Positions 45,567 to 56,838 of a DNA stretch of 64,000 nt are shown here, piece by piece. Source of the DNA: Glebionis coronaria. Its lineage: Eukaryota; Streptophyta; Magnoliopsida; Asterales; Asteraceae. The notes beneath the pieces are model-generated. The model was not told where the DNA came from. It ran no database searches and saw only the letters and a program-made list of their open reading frames with translations. Position 1 is the stretch's first letter. The number at the start of each line of letters is the position of its first letter. Location: the NCBI GenBank assembly GCA_025667525.1, contig CM046882.1:22766488-22830487 (forward strand). Direction: 5' to 3'. Position numbers and translations under genes: made by a program.

Positions 45567-47201
45567 GAAAAAATTTCATGTTTGGTCCCTATCGTTTACA
45601 CCAAATATCAAGTATGGTCCCTATCTCAAACTAAGTGCACAGATCGTCCCTATCGTTTACACTTTGGATCAAAAATGGTCCCTATCTTGGATGGATGTTA
45701 GTTTTGGCTGTTAAGTCTTGAGAGAGGAGGGGCATTTCGGTCTTTTACTTATTTTGACTTCATTTAATACAAACACCCACCATTTTCATCCCACGGGATC
45801 AAACATACACCCTTTCTATCTCTCTCTGCCACTTTGTTTCTCTATCACAAAAACCTAGATCCATAACAAATCAAATCTACCTGTCATCATCATCTCTTTC
45901 TCTCTCAACTTATTTCTTTTTAGCACATCAGTATCTATTAAACGAAACCTCATGAAATCCCATTTATATGCTCTTAAATCATATTCTTCATCATCCATAA
46001 ACTCATCACCAAATCAGATCCACATATCTAAACAACTCTTTCAGCCACTCTTTTCGTGACTATCAATATCCTATGTTTCTTGACCAACGAATCCATAATC
46101 ACAGCCACAACAAATCATACACCATGTCTTTATCCGGGGTAAACCGTCCAAACGAAATTATTCCACTAGAGGAGATCAAGTTGGCTACCGAAAACTTCCG
46201 TAGCAACATATATATCATTGTAACCCAGATCCATATACGTAGCAACATATATCTAGTACCCAGATCCAAAAAACTATGGCCCTATCATTCTGCTTCCCAT
46301 GTTTCATAAACTCTGGCCCTATCATTCTGCTCAACAAATACAAAGCACTTCTCCTCTCATCTGCTTCCCATGTTTCATCATCTCTGGCCCTATCATTCCT
46401 ATCACTTCTAGTACCCAGATCCAAGAAATCGTCAGCCACGGTCTCTGTAGCACAATCCAACTTGAGCAATTTCCCTTTCTCTTTATAGCCAATTTTAAGC
46501 TCTGTATAGTTCTCTTGTTCCCATACTTCCCGTACGAAACCGAACTCCCATTCACCTTCTTACCTTTCTCGACCTTCCCTTTGGCAAGAGTCCTCAAATG
46601 AAAAACCCTAACCCCATTCTCCTCCCTCAAAACCAACTCCCACCCGAAACCCCAACGGAAAAAACCAGCAAATCACAATCAATGACCGCAGTCCTGACCA
46701 ACTTCACCTCCTCACCTCCCTCCTACTCGTAACCGAATACATGACAGAAACATTACTCAAACTCGCAACAACCTTAACAAAACCCCAACTTTCCTCTCAT
46801 CGTAACACATATCCCTCTTTTTCACCCAACTTTGCATTCGCCAATTTTAAGCTCTGTATAATCGAATATAGATGATGGTAGATCTCTCCATCTGGGTTGT
46901 CCGTGAGATGAAAGCAAGTGAGAGAGAGAAACAGACATATGTGTGAGAGAGAGATAAGAAAGAGAGTGAGAAAGATAAGAAAGTGGATGTTGTTTTTGTA
47001 TTTAATGTGCTCAAACATAGTAAAAGACCAAAATACCCCCATACGTCCAAGAGTTAACAGCCAAAACTAACATCCATCCAAGATAGGGACCATTTTTGAT
47101 CCAAAGTGTAAACGATAGGGACGATCTGTGCACTTAGTTTGAGATAGGGATCATACTTGATATTTGGTATAAACGATAAGGACCAAACATGAAAATTTTT
47201 C
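45567..47201. mobile_element. Mutator-like element with 150-bp inverted termini and a kinase-like fragment, 1.6 kb
   Basis: The left end gaaaaaatttcatgtttgg and the right end ccaaacatgaaaatttttc open inverted repeats of about 150 bp containing tccctatcgtttacac and cttggatggatgttagtttt. A perfect 9-bp duplication tttaatcaa flanks it (45558-45566 and 47202-47210). The related terminus at 60770 precedes a Mutator-associated gene. The interior carries host-like sequence and internal direct repeats (tctggccctatcattctgct near 46309, also near 46274 and 46382). Confidence 0.92.
46124..46212 (+). pseudogene. Receptor-like kinase N-lobe fragment (captured)
   Basis: MSLSGVNRPNEIIPLEEIK followed by LATENFR has the IPLEEIKLATENF signature found just before the glycine loop of plant receptor-like kinases. 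It breaks off after about 28 residues, before any catalytic motif. A second coding-like piece, minus strand 46636-46450 (VRVFHLRTLAKGKVEKGKK), may be another captured exon, of unknown origin. Confidence 0.5.
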
Positions 47202-47210
47202 TTTAATCAA

Positions 47211-48072
47211 TTACAATGACAACAAATAAAAAACCTTTAAATTACAATTACATCATTCCTTATTAAAATTACAATTCCTTCAGATTTGGCTCTCATTTTC
47301 TTGGCTGAAAATAAATTGTTTCATGTAGTAAGTTCATCCATTTATTGCAGGAATAAATCATAGGCTTTCTACGAAAACCCATGACAGATTACGACCACAA
47401 AAAAAAGGTGAAAAAACCAATATTGCAAGTTCACAACCATCAAAGTTTCAATTACAAAAAAAACAATCACTAAATAAACATAGGTAAAAACACAACACTA
47501 TTCAACTATTAAATCCACCACTTTCACCAATTGTGGTGACGGCGACTCAGACGGTGGCAAGTACGTTGACAGAAACCAAACCAAAGCCGTCATCATATAA
47601 ATCAACAACAAAGCCACCAAACGAAATAATAATATAATTAAGCCTCAAACTTTTTGATAATCTAATACCAAGAAAGCATCATTATCCATAAGATACAACT
47701 AAAAAAATAAACCAATAGATCTATATATTTGATAAGTTTAAATTTTGCCATTCGAACGATTCATATACATACAAATTAAACAAAAATATATAACAACACA
47801 ACAAACTTTTTCAACTAAAAAACTATACAACGTACCGTTTATTAACCACAATTTAGTAACCAAATTTACAAACTAAAACAAATTTCAAAAATAAATAAAT
47901 TGATCATTGAACATAACAAAATTAATTACAAAAGATTTACTACAACTCTAAAACATAACCAAAGTTTATAACAAAATTTGATTGAATTTTACAAACAAAA
48001 TAAAAAATAAAAAATACGAACACAATAAACTTTATACCATAATTTACCGAACACATTTTCAAAATGCACGTA
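47211..48072. other. Non-coding DNA between the Mutator-like and Copia elements
   Basis: AT-rich, with no gene seen. ggtggcaagtacg-type words around 47530 may be the edge of an older sequence that continues past the Copia insertion at 53215. Confidence 0.4.
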
Positions 48073-48077
48073 TTTTC

Positions 48078-48258
48078 TGTTAGCTATAGTTTAATTGTAA
48101 CAAAGTGATAAGTGTAATTAGCTGTCCATTAGTTGTACATTAATTATAATTAGAGGGTAATTCCAATTTACCCAAAATAGACTAGTGATATAGCCTATAT
48201 GTAGTGTATATCCATGGACATGGGGATCATCAATAAAACACGTATCTTCCATCTTACA
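48078..48258 (+). repeat. 5' LTR of the plus-strand Copia element
   Basis: Starts TGTTAGCTATAG and ends CATCTTACA. Compared with the 3' LTR it has 68 extra bases (about 48163-48230) and two mismatches over the shared 113 bp. Confidence 0.93.
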
Positions 48259-48270
48259 TGGTATCAGGAG
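48259..48270 (+). other. Primer-binding site (tRNA-Met type)
   Basis: tggtatcaggag directly follows the LTR, matching the first eight bases of the common initiator tRNA-Met primer site. Confidence 0.85.
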
Positions 48271-48503
48271 TACCAAAACCGATCCTGTAACACCAAATTT
48301 TATTTTTCCGCTGCCATTCTTATCTTTTCTATTAAGTTGTTTGTGTCGATCGTTGGCTTTATTGTATAGCCAGTCGACAGGTTTGTATATTGGTATTGTC
48401 GATCGTTGGTTAAGTTGTAAAACCAGTCGGCTATCTGTTAAAGGTTATGTTTTCTTCTTTGTTTGGCTTCTTCAGTTCACACAAACCATACACCATCATC
48501 ACC

Positions 48504-51500
48504 ATGACTGTTATCAACAATACCATTCTCTTATCCGATAAACTCATGACAATCAATAACCTAAATAACCTAATCCCAGTAAAGTTAGATGTGGACGAGA
48601 TGAATTATTCATCTTGGGTTTATTTTTTTCTCAATCTATGTCGCGGATATTCTCTCTTGGATCATATCGAGACCAAGGATGACAAGGATGCAACCGCGAG
48701 CGCTACTCCACCTCATGATGACGAGTGGTTAAAAATCGACACGATAACCCTTTCTTGGATCTTTGTCACCATCTCTAAAACCCTGCAGCAACGACTTGTC
48801 GTTGACAACCCCAAATCGGCCAAACAAGCATGGGACATACTTGGTGAAATTTTTCACGATAATAAACGTACCCGTTCGATCGCTTTGAAAGCGGAGTTAC
48901 GTTCCTTAAAGCTTGGCGACATGAATATTGATTCATACTTTCGCAAGATTGAATCAATTGCGACCATTTTGACCTCCCTTGGGTCACCTATGACCTCGGA
49001 TGACGTGGTTACATTTGCGCTTGAAGGCCTCCCTGAAAGGTATGAAAGCATCTCCACCATCATTGCACACAGGGAACTGTTTCCAGATCTCAAGACCGTT
49101 CGATCCATGCTAACCACGGAGGAGATGCGAATGAAGTCACGGGCACAACATACACTTGTAGATAACACATCATCCTCACCGATGGTTCTATTGGCAAACT
49201 CTGGTCCTAATACTCGTCGCTCCACCCTCTCCATGGAAAAGGTAAATAAGCCATGTTTCAATTTCAATAAAGGTTCATGTCGCTATGGAACGTCTTGCAA
49301 GTTCTTACATAATGGGGTGCATGGTCGTGTCACTGGTACAACTAGCACTAATGCTATACAGCCCTCCCAATTAACACATACAGATATTCAATCTTTACAA
49401 AACCTATTAGTTAAGCTTGGTTTGCATGGGACTAATGTTAATATGGCTAATACATTTCCAGCTTCTACTAATCCATCTCCCAACACCAGCCCCGTAGCCT
49501 TATACACCAACACAAACCCACCACCAGGTTTTGCAAACACTCCAGCCCAACAAACAAATCAGCCCAATCAGAACCTTGCTTTTAGTAACATTATATATCC
49601 AAGTCATACCTCTACGGGTCATTTGGGATTGGGAGGTCAGGTTTATTTGGCGGGTCAGCAGGCAGGTTCACAAGGACGTGGGGGTCAGAGTCATTTGGCA
49701 GGTCAGCAAACAGGTTCACAAGGATTGGGGAGTCAATATTTTATGACAGGTCCGCAAGGTTCAGTTTCTCAACAGGCTAGTCAACAACAATCATCATCAG
49801 GTTTCTCAGTTGGTTCGGGTCAACTCACGGGCCAAGAAACCACTCTACCTCATGCCTTTACTACTGAGACATTTCAAGATCCTGCTCTAGGTAACTGGAA
49901 TATGGACACAGGTGCATCATCTCACCTTAGTGATTCTGTTAATAATCTTAGTGATATTTTTAATTCGTGCATTTATTCATCTGTTGCAGTTGGTGACGGG
50001 CATTCCATTCCTGTTACCAACTCTGGAAATAGTATTTTGCCTACACCTTTCCGACCTCTTCATTTGCACAATGTCTTAATCACTCCTAATATCGTAAAAA
50101 ATCTAATTTCAGTCCGCCAGTTTGTTTGTGACAATTATTGTACAGTTGAATTTGATCCTTTTGGTTTTTGTGTTAAGGATTTCCAAACTCGCCGGGTTCT
50201 GCTCCGTTGTGATAGCACTAGACCTCTATATCCTGTTACGAAGCCCTCTCCAATACCACAGGTCTATCTCACGAGTCAGTACACGTGGCATCAACGTCTT
50301 GGACATCCAGGAAGTGAAGTGCTACGCAGTGTCATTTCCAATAATTCTATTTCATGTAATAAGGAAAAGTCTCCTGTGCTTTGTCATGCCTGCCAGCTTG
50401 GCAAACACGTACGACTACCATTTGTAAGTTCATCTACTTTTGTTCGGTCTTCTTTTGAGATCATTCACTCGGACTTGTGGACTTCCCCAATTCCGAGTCT
50501 TTCTGGATTTCGTTACTATGTATTATTTTTAGATCATTATTCTCAATTTGTGTGGGTCTATCCTTTATTTCATAAATCTGATGTTTTATCCAAATTTATG
50601 TTATTTCGTTCTTTTGTCAAAAATTAATTCAAGACTGATATAAAGTCGTTCCAGTGTGACCATGGTGGTGAATTTGACAACCACGCATTTCATAAATTAT
50701 TTGCCGATAATGAAATTCAGTTTCGTTTCTCTTGTCCACGCACTTCTCAACAAAATGGAAAATCTGAGAGGATGATTCGTACCATTAATAACATTATTCG
50801 GACATTATTGTTTCAAGCTCACCTACCACCTAATTATTGGGCTAAAGCCCTCAACATGGCCGTTTATTTATTAAATATTTTACCATCACGCGCCATTGAA
50901 AATGAAGTTCCCTTTACCCGCCTTTTCGGAACCAAACCCGATTACAGCCCCTTACGCGTTTTTGGGTGTCTTTGCTATCCCCACCTTGATACCGAACACA
51001 AACTTGGAGCCAAGGCAACACCTTCAATCCTTTTAGGGCATGCCTCTAATCACCGTGGCTATCGTTGCCTAGACTTAAACACAAATAAAATTATTATCTC
51101 ACGCCATGTTACATTTGATGAAACCGTCTTTCCGTTTGGCTCCATGACACCCAATGTAGGTCCCTCGTACGATTTCTTGGATGACTCCTCAAATGTCATA
51201 TCAAATATAATCAAACTAACACCTACACCTACACCTCCTACACCTACTACCACTTCATCAACTGATTTACCTCAACAAAACACTCTTGATGAGCCCAATT
51301 CACCATCCCAGACACAAAGTACCACCTTACCTGCTACTGAAACCACCTCATATGTTAACATTCCACTTCCAACGCATGCAACAACCAGCAATCCAAGTAA
51401 TCAACAACCCAACCTCGTTTATGTTTCCCAAGATCCACCATCTACAACCATTAACCCAAACCCGGTTTCGACTCATCCCATGGTCACACGATCTCGTGTC

Positions 51501-53102
51501 GGGACTAATCGTCCCACTCAGCGTTTAAATCTTCATGTGTCGTCTATCTCCCCTTTACCAAAATCATATCATGTAGCGTTTAATGACCCTAATTGGAAAA
51601 ATGCTATGACAGATGAATACAATGCACTTATTAACAATAACACTTGGATTCTGGTCCCTTGGCCCACGGATGCCAATATTATTCGATGTATGTGGTTATT
51701 TTGCCATAAGTTTTTAGCAGATGGAACTCTCAGTCGCTACAAGGCCCGACTTGTAGCGAATGGTAGTACTCAGATTGAGGGTATAGATGTTGATGAGACT
51801 TTTAGCCCCGTTGTTAAACCAAGTACTATTCGGACGGTCCTTAGTTTGGCTCTGTCTCGAAATTGGCCAGTTCATCAGCTTGACGTCAAGAATGCATTTT
51901 TGCATGGTGACCTGACCGAGACTGTTTACATGCATCAGCCTCCTGGCTTTCGGGATCCTGCACATCCTGATTATGTTTGTTTATTAAAGAGATATCTTTA
52001 CGGTCTCAAACAGGCTCCTCGGACATGGTTTCAGCGTTTCGCTGCTTATGTTCTTCGGGTTGGATTTACTCATAGTCGTTGTGACACGTCATTATTTATC
52101 TATCAACAGGGGACTGATACTGCTTATTTATTATTGTATGTTGATGACATTGTACTTACAGCTTCTTCTGAGAGTTTGTTACAGAGGGTTATAACCTCTT
52201 TTCATAATGAGTTTTATATGACAAACTTGGGACCCCTCAATTATTTTCTAGGCATATCTGTTACACGTGATTCTTTGGGGATGTTCTTGTCTCAGCGTAA
52301 GTATGCTACCGAGATTTTAGAGCAAGCTCACATGGCTAGTTGTAACCCCAGTCAAACTCCTGTTGATACTGAGTCTAAACTAGGTGATGATGGCGATCCG
52401 GTGTCAGATCCGACCTTATATCGGAGTCTTGCAGGTTCTCTTCAGTATCTCACTTTTACAAGACCTGATATTTCCTATGCTGTACAGCAGGTTTGCCTTC
52501 ATATGCATGACCCACGGGAGCCTCACTTCTCGGCTCTTAAGAGGATTTTGCGATATGTGCGGGGTACTTTAGACTATGGACTACAATTATTTTCCTCATC
52601 TACATCCTCATTGGTCGCTTACTCGGATGCTGATTGGGCTGGTTGCCTTACCACTCGGAGGTCGACTTCTGGCTATTGTATGTTTCTTGGAAACAATTTG
52701 ATCTCGTGGTCCGCTAAGCGTCAACCGACGCTTTCTCGTTCTAGTGCTGAGGCCGAGTATCGGGGTGTTGCTAATGCAGTTGCTGAGACATGTTGGTTAC
52801 GGAATCTTCTGCGTGAGTTGCATACTCTTATGTCATCTGCTACACTTGTTTACTGTGATAATGTCAGTGCTGTCTATCTGTCTTCTAATCCGGTTCAGCA
52901 CCAACGTACGAAGCATATTGAGATTGACATACATTTTGTTCGAGATTTGGTAGCCACAGGTCAAGTCAGGGTTTTACATGTGCCTTCACGCTATCAATTT
53001 GCGGATATCTTTACTAAAGGCTTGCCCACTGCATTGTTTCAAGAGTTCCGATCCAGCTTGAGCATTCGCTGTCCTCCCGCTCAAACTGCGGGAGAGTGTT
53101 AG
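48504..53102 (+). pseudogene. Copia gag-pol polyprotein with one in-frame stop
   Basis: A single frame of 1533 codons runs from the ATG at 48504 (MTVINNTILLSDKL) to the TAG in the LTR, broken only by TAA at 50625-50627 inside the integrase. Domains: gag (SWVYFFLNLCRGYSLLDHIE, LKLGDMNIDSYF); a CCCH finger 49254-49310; a Gly/Gln repeat linker; protease WNMDTGASSHL; integrase zinc part WHQRLGHPG...CHACQLGKH and core HSDLW, CDHGGEFDN, SQQNGKSER; RT with AFLHGDL and YVDDIVLTA; RNase H AYSDADWAG, SSAEAEYRG and HQRTKHIEIDIHF. Plant Copia elements make all proteins from one such frame. The in-frame length and motif preservation suggest recent insertion. I mark it as a pseudogene because of the stop. 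Confidence 0.93.
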
Positions 53103-53209
53103 CTGTAGTTTAATTGTAACAAAGTGATAAGTGTAATTAGCTGTCCATTAGTTGTACATTAATTATAATTAGAGGGTAATTCAATAAAACATGTATCTTC
53201 CATCTTACA
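53097..53209 (+). repeat. 3' LTR of the plus-strand Copia element, internally deleted
   Basis: Starts TGTTAGCTGTAG, ends CATCTTACA, and lacks 68 bases present in the 5' LTR. The polyprotein stop TAG lies in its first six bases. Confidence 0.92.
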
Positions 53210-53553
53210 TTTTCTGCGACTACACTTCTTCCGGCGAAGGTAGTTGAAGAAGAACCCGACGAAAGAAGATCTACAAAAAAGCAACTCAAATTAGTAAGAA
53301 AATAGATCTATAAAAAAACTAAAAACATAATAAGGTTTAAAAAATAAACTTTATAAGAAATGTTACCAAACTTCATAAATTAGGCATACATATTACAGTA
53401 TACCACCAGCGGTTTTGGCAGGTTCATCCGGCGTACAGCGACGACAATCTTTTTCCGGCGAGTTAAGAGTGATGGAAGGCGGCGGCTGTAAAAAATAACG
53501 AAAATGCTATAAAACTCAAATCTTTAAATGAAACTTATAGATCTATAAAAAAA

Positions 53554-54779
53554 GGTTAATATACACAAACGTTACTAAAGTTTGTCAAAAAATTCGATTT
53601 TGTTACTAAAGTTTAAAACCTAAAAAATAGGTTACTCAAGTTTGGTTTACCGGTTATCCATGTTACCATGTATGCAGTCACCCATTATTACCGGTTAACG
53701 TCTATGTGGCATTTGACGTGGATTTTTTTAATCTAAATCAAGTAATAGTTAATGTTTAATGCGTAAACAATTCCTGTAGTACCAGCTCTAGATCTCAGTC
53801 TTGGTCTTGACCAACTTCATATTTTTTATACTTAATACTTCATCATCTTGATCCAAGACCATAACTTTATTATGTTTCACGTTTCCAATTTCAAGATCTC
53901 TAATTCCATCCTCATTATCATTACCAACACCAACACTAGGCTCCCAATATCTATTATTTAAATTCTCAATTAAAATGATCATATATATATATCTCATCAA
54001 CATCTCATCTCATGACCATCATGTTCTTCAAATCCCCCAACTGCCATTTCGATATCTCTTTTGGCTACCAGTAACCACCTAGCAAAAACAACATCACAAA
54101 TCCCTTGACCATTACTATCTGCACTACTAACTACGTACTACGTAGTATCATTTTCTCCTTATTAGTACTATTACTATCTCTATCATTCAAGTTAGAACTA
54201 TTTAAGTAAAGTTATTTTAAAATTGATTTCCCATATGATGTGTCTTATTGATAAAGCTTTTTGGTGTTGTTTTTTCTTTGATTTAGTTCTGACTTACAAA
54301 TGCAAGTGACTTTCGGTAAAGATGGTTCTCGTTGATTTTTAAATGTGCCTCTTTTCTGTCGAAAAACATAAACTGGAGATGCGCCTCCTTTTTTATGCTT
54401 GTGGTGAAGTTATGAGTGCGGTTTAGTTGTTGGATTTGTCGGGCTTAACATTGATAAAGTTGTTTTGAAACCCAAATTGGGTGGGTGGGGAAGAATGGTA
54501 AAGTGATTGGGGAAAGAAAGTAGTTGGTGACATAATTATATAACAAATATAAAAATGTTAATATAATAACCGTGGGACCCATTAAATTCCAAAGTGGCAA
54601 GTGGAACGGGTTTTTAACTGGTAACCCTTCAACAAAGTAACGTGAGTGTAGATTTTATAAACGTTCAATAACTCAAAAGAAAACCCCGTATACTTGGGTA
54701 ACATATATGTTAGGATTAAAACATTAGTAACAAAATCGAATTTTTTGGCGAACTTTAATAACTTTTGTGTATATTAACC
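53554..54779. mobile_element. Mutator-like foldback element, 1.2 kb
   Basis: The ends ggttaatatacacaaa and tttgtgtatattaacc open inverted repeats of about 60 bp that include the shared words gttactaaagttt and aaaatcgaattttt. The flanks tataaaaaaa (53544-53553) and tataaaaaag (54780-54789) match at 9 of 10 positions. On the minus strand 54100-53790 looks weakly coding (ICDVVFARWLLVAKRDIEM, later KVMVLDQDDEVL), of unknown origin and possibly captured. Confidence 0.8.
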
Positions 54780-54789
54780 TATAAAAAAG

Positions 54790-55161
54790 TACCTCAAAAA
54801 TTAAAACAGCCATTTAGTTATCAAATCTTCAATTAAAACTTTTAGATCTATAAAAAACAACAAAAATTAATAAAATCCATTTAGTTGTCGTAGTATCATT
54901 GCGGTGTGAATTATTGTGCAACTATGGGTTTCGGTGGTGGTCTTAGTGGTCGTGGGTCTTTTAATGGCGGGGAGAGTGTTTTAGGTGTAATGGTGTGTTT
55001 TTATTTCAAAGAAATGAATACAAAGTAATGGGAGGGTGGGAGTTTATGGGGTATTTATTTATGCGTGGATATTGATATGGTGTGTGTAAATTTAGTGGGA
55101 CTCACATTTTCAACATTCAACATTTCAACTAATTTGATGTAGCCTTTATAAGGTAGTAGAG
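54790..55161. other. Non-coding DNA
   Basis: No gene seen. G-rich words (ggtggtcttagtggtcgtggg) occur around 54940-54970. Confidence 0.4.
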
Positions 55162-55470
55162 ATTATGCACTAATTTAGGAGTCACCATTAGCACTTTGTT
55201 TTGTTTAGTTAAATCATGTTCCCATGTTTCATTCTTAGTATTGTTAAGAGTAGTCAGTAATGTCCTATGTTCTCCTACTTATTAGGAACTAGTTTATGTT
55301 TATTTAGTATTTATATGTAACCTGTGAAACGATTTGAGATATGAAGAAAATGAATGAAATTAGAGTCTAGTTTCTCTCTACTATTTTTAGAGTCTTACCC
55401 GCTCTAAGGGCCTTATCCGTCAAATTCTCGTATCTACTTCTTGGGAGATTGACCATCTAGGTCTATAACA
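55162..55470 (+). repeat. Gypsy LTR fragment
   Basis: attatgcactaatttaggag through ggtctataaca is about 90% identical by eye to the right part of the LTR at 26740-27116, including cgctctaaggg and cttgggagattgaccatcta. It is a solo or truncated LTR of the same family. Confidence 0.75.
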
Positions 55471-55739
55471 TTCTTGATTAAGGGTATGGCTAAATTAGCC
55501 AGAGATGTAACTAGAGTTTATATTATAATTCAGATGCTTAAATTTATATCTTTATAAAATTGTTTAACGAATTATTAAAAGCTTTAATTTATTAATGTAA
55601 AATTTTATATAAATACATGAATTGGCTTTCAAATATATCTCGAGCTTTTACATCTTAATTTATAAGTAAAATCTTAAATTTCTCAATGAAGAGAGTGTCG
55701 ACACAGATGAAAGGAAACAAAAACATACACTTAGAAAGT

Positions 55740-56451
55740 GAAAGTGAATTCATTAAGGTGAAACGAGGGGTTACATGAGTCTATATAGCTAATTATTTCT
55801 CTTTGACACCCCCTTCAAATGGTGAGTTAGAATAACTAAAAACTCCAAAATTAGATATCAAATAATGGTGTTGATCTGCCGATAGAACCTTTGTAAAAAC
55901 ATCAGCCAATTATGACTTGGATGAAACATAAGATGCTTTGACTTCTCCTCTTTGAACTTGATTTATTACATATTGACAATCTATATCAATGTGCTTGGTT
56001 CTGGCATAGAATACATGGTTAGCAACATTCTACAATGCTACTTTATTGTCACACTTCAAATCAACAAGACCTAGATATTTGAGTCCCAAATCTTTCAACA
56101 AAAAACTAACCAAGCGACTTCACAACAAGTCAAATCCATAACATAACCTTATACTCTGCCTTTGTAGATGATCTTGACACCACAACCTGTTTCTTTGACT
56201 TCAAATACATTGGAGACTGACCAAGAAGAATACAATATCTAGTGGTGGACTGTCTTTTCATAAGACAACTATCCCCATCACTGTCACAATAGATAGTCAA
56301 CTCTATAGATGAATCACTAGCTAGCAGAATTCTTTGGCCTTGTGAATTCAACAAATTCCTCAACAAGTGTTTAACAGCTTGCATATTTACAGAAATAAGA
56401 TTGTGCATAAATTGGCTCAACAACTGCACTGTATATCATATATCTAGCCTT
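55740..56451 (-). pseudogene. Copia RT/RNase H fragment
   Basis: Minus strand 56429-56130 reads LLSQFMHN, then IYCDSDGDSC, RQSTTRYCILLGQSP and VVVSRSSTKAEYK, the end of RT and the RNase H of a Copia element. Lower down, 55990-55800 still reads as the C-terminal tail. Stops and a missing N-terminal part show it is a fragment of a Copia lineage different from the two larger elements. Confidence 0.8.
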
Positions 56452-56838
56452 GTTATTGTGAGATAAATGAGTTTTCCTATCTTTTATCTCAATATTACTA
56501 ACCCAAACATATTAAATTGGTATAAAATCTAAAGAGAGAAATATAAGAAATGTAGTGAGAGAAGTAGAGAGATAGTTGTACTCTATGTGAAAGGTTTAAC
56601 ACAAATGACCAACAACCCTTTTCCATGTGTGGAAAGGGGTATGTATATGCCTTAGACGTCTAGGCTATAAATATGGGTCGAGCTTGGCTTGTTTTGGGCT
56701 TAAGGGCCAAAACCTAGACGATATTAGCTTAAAGTTTAAGCCCGTTAAACCCGACTAGCCTATTAGAATACAAGACAATAATGACTAAGATGACCGATTA
56801 CATTCTTGTTTGACAATATTAATTATAAGGCCAAAAAT
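56452..56838 (-). repeat. Old LTR related to the SIRE-like family (edges approximate)
   Basis: Shares layout and words with the LTR at 28897: tgtt start, agtgagagaagtagagag, a TATA-like tatgccttag/ctataaatatggg region, and cattcttgtttgac near its end, then ataaggcc. Strongly diverged. Confidence 0.55.

Larger units (their letters stand above)
48078..53209 (+). mobile_element. Ty1/Copia retrotransposon, 5.1 kb, nearly intact
   Basis: The element is bounded by LTRs at 48078-48258 (181 bp) and 53097-53209 (113 bp), with a perfect 5-bp duplication ttttc (48073-48077 and 53210-53214). The primer-binding site directly follows the 5' LTR and the purine tract gcgggagag directly precedes the 3' LTR. 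One polyprotein frame spans the interior. Confidence 0.95.
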
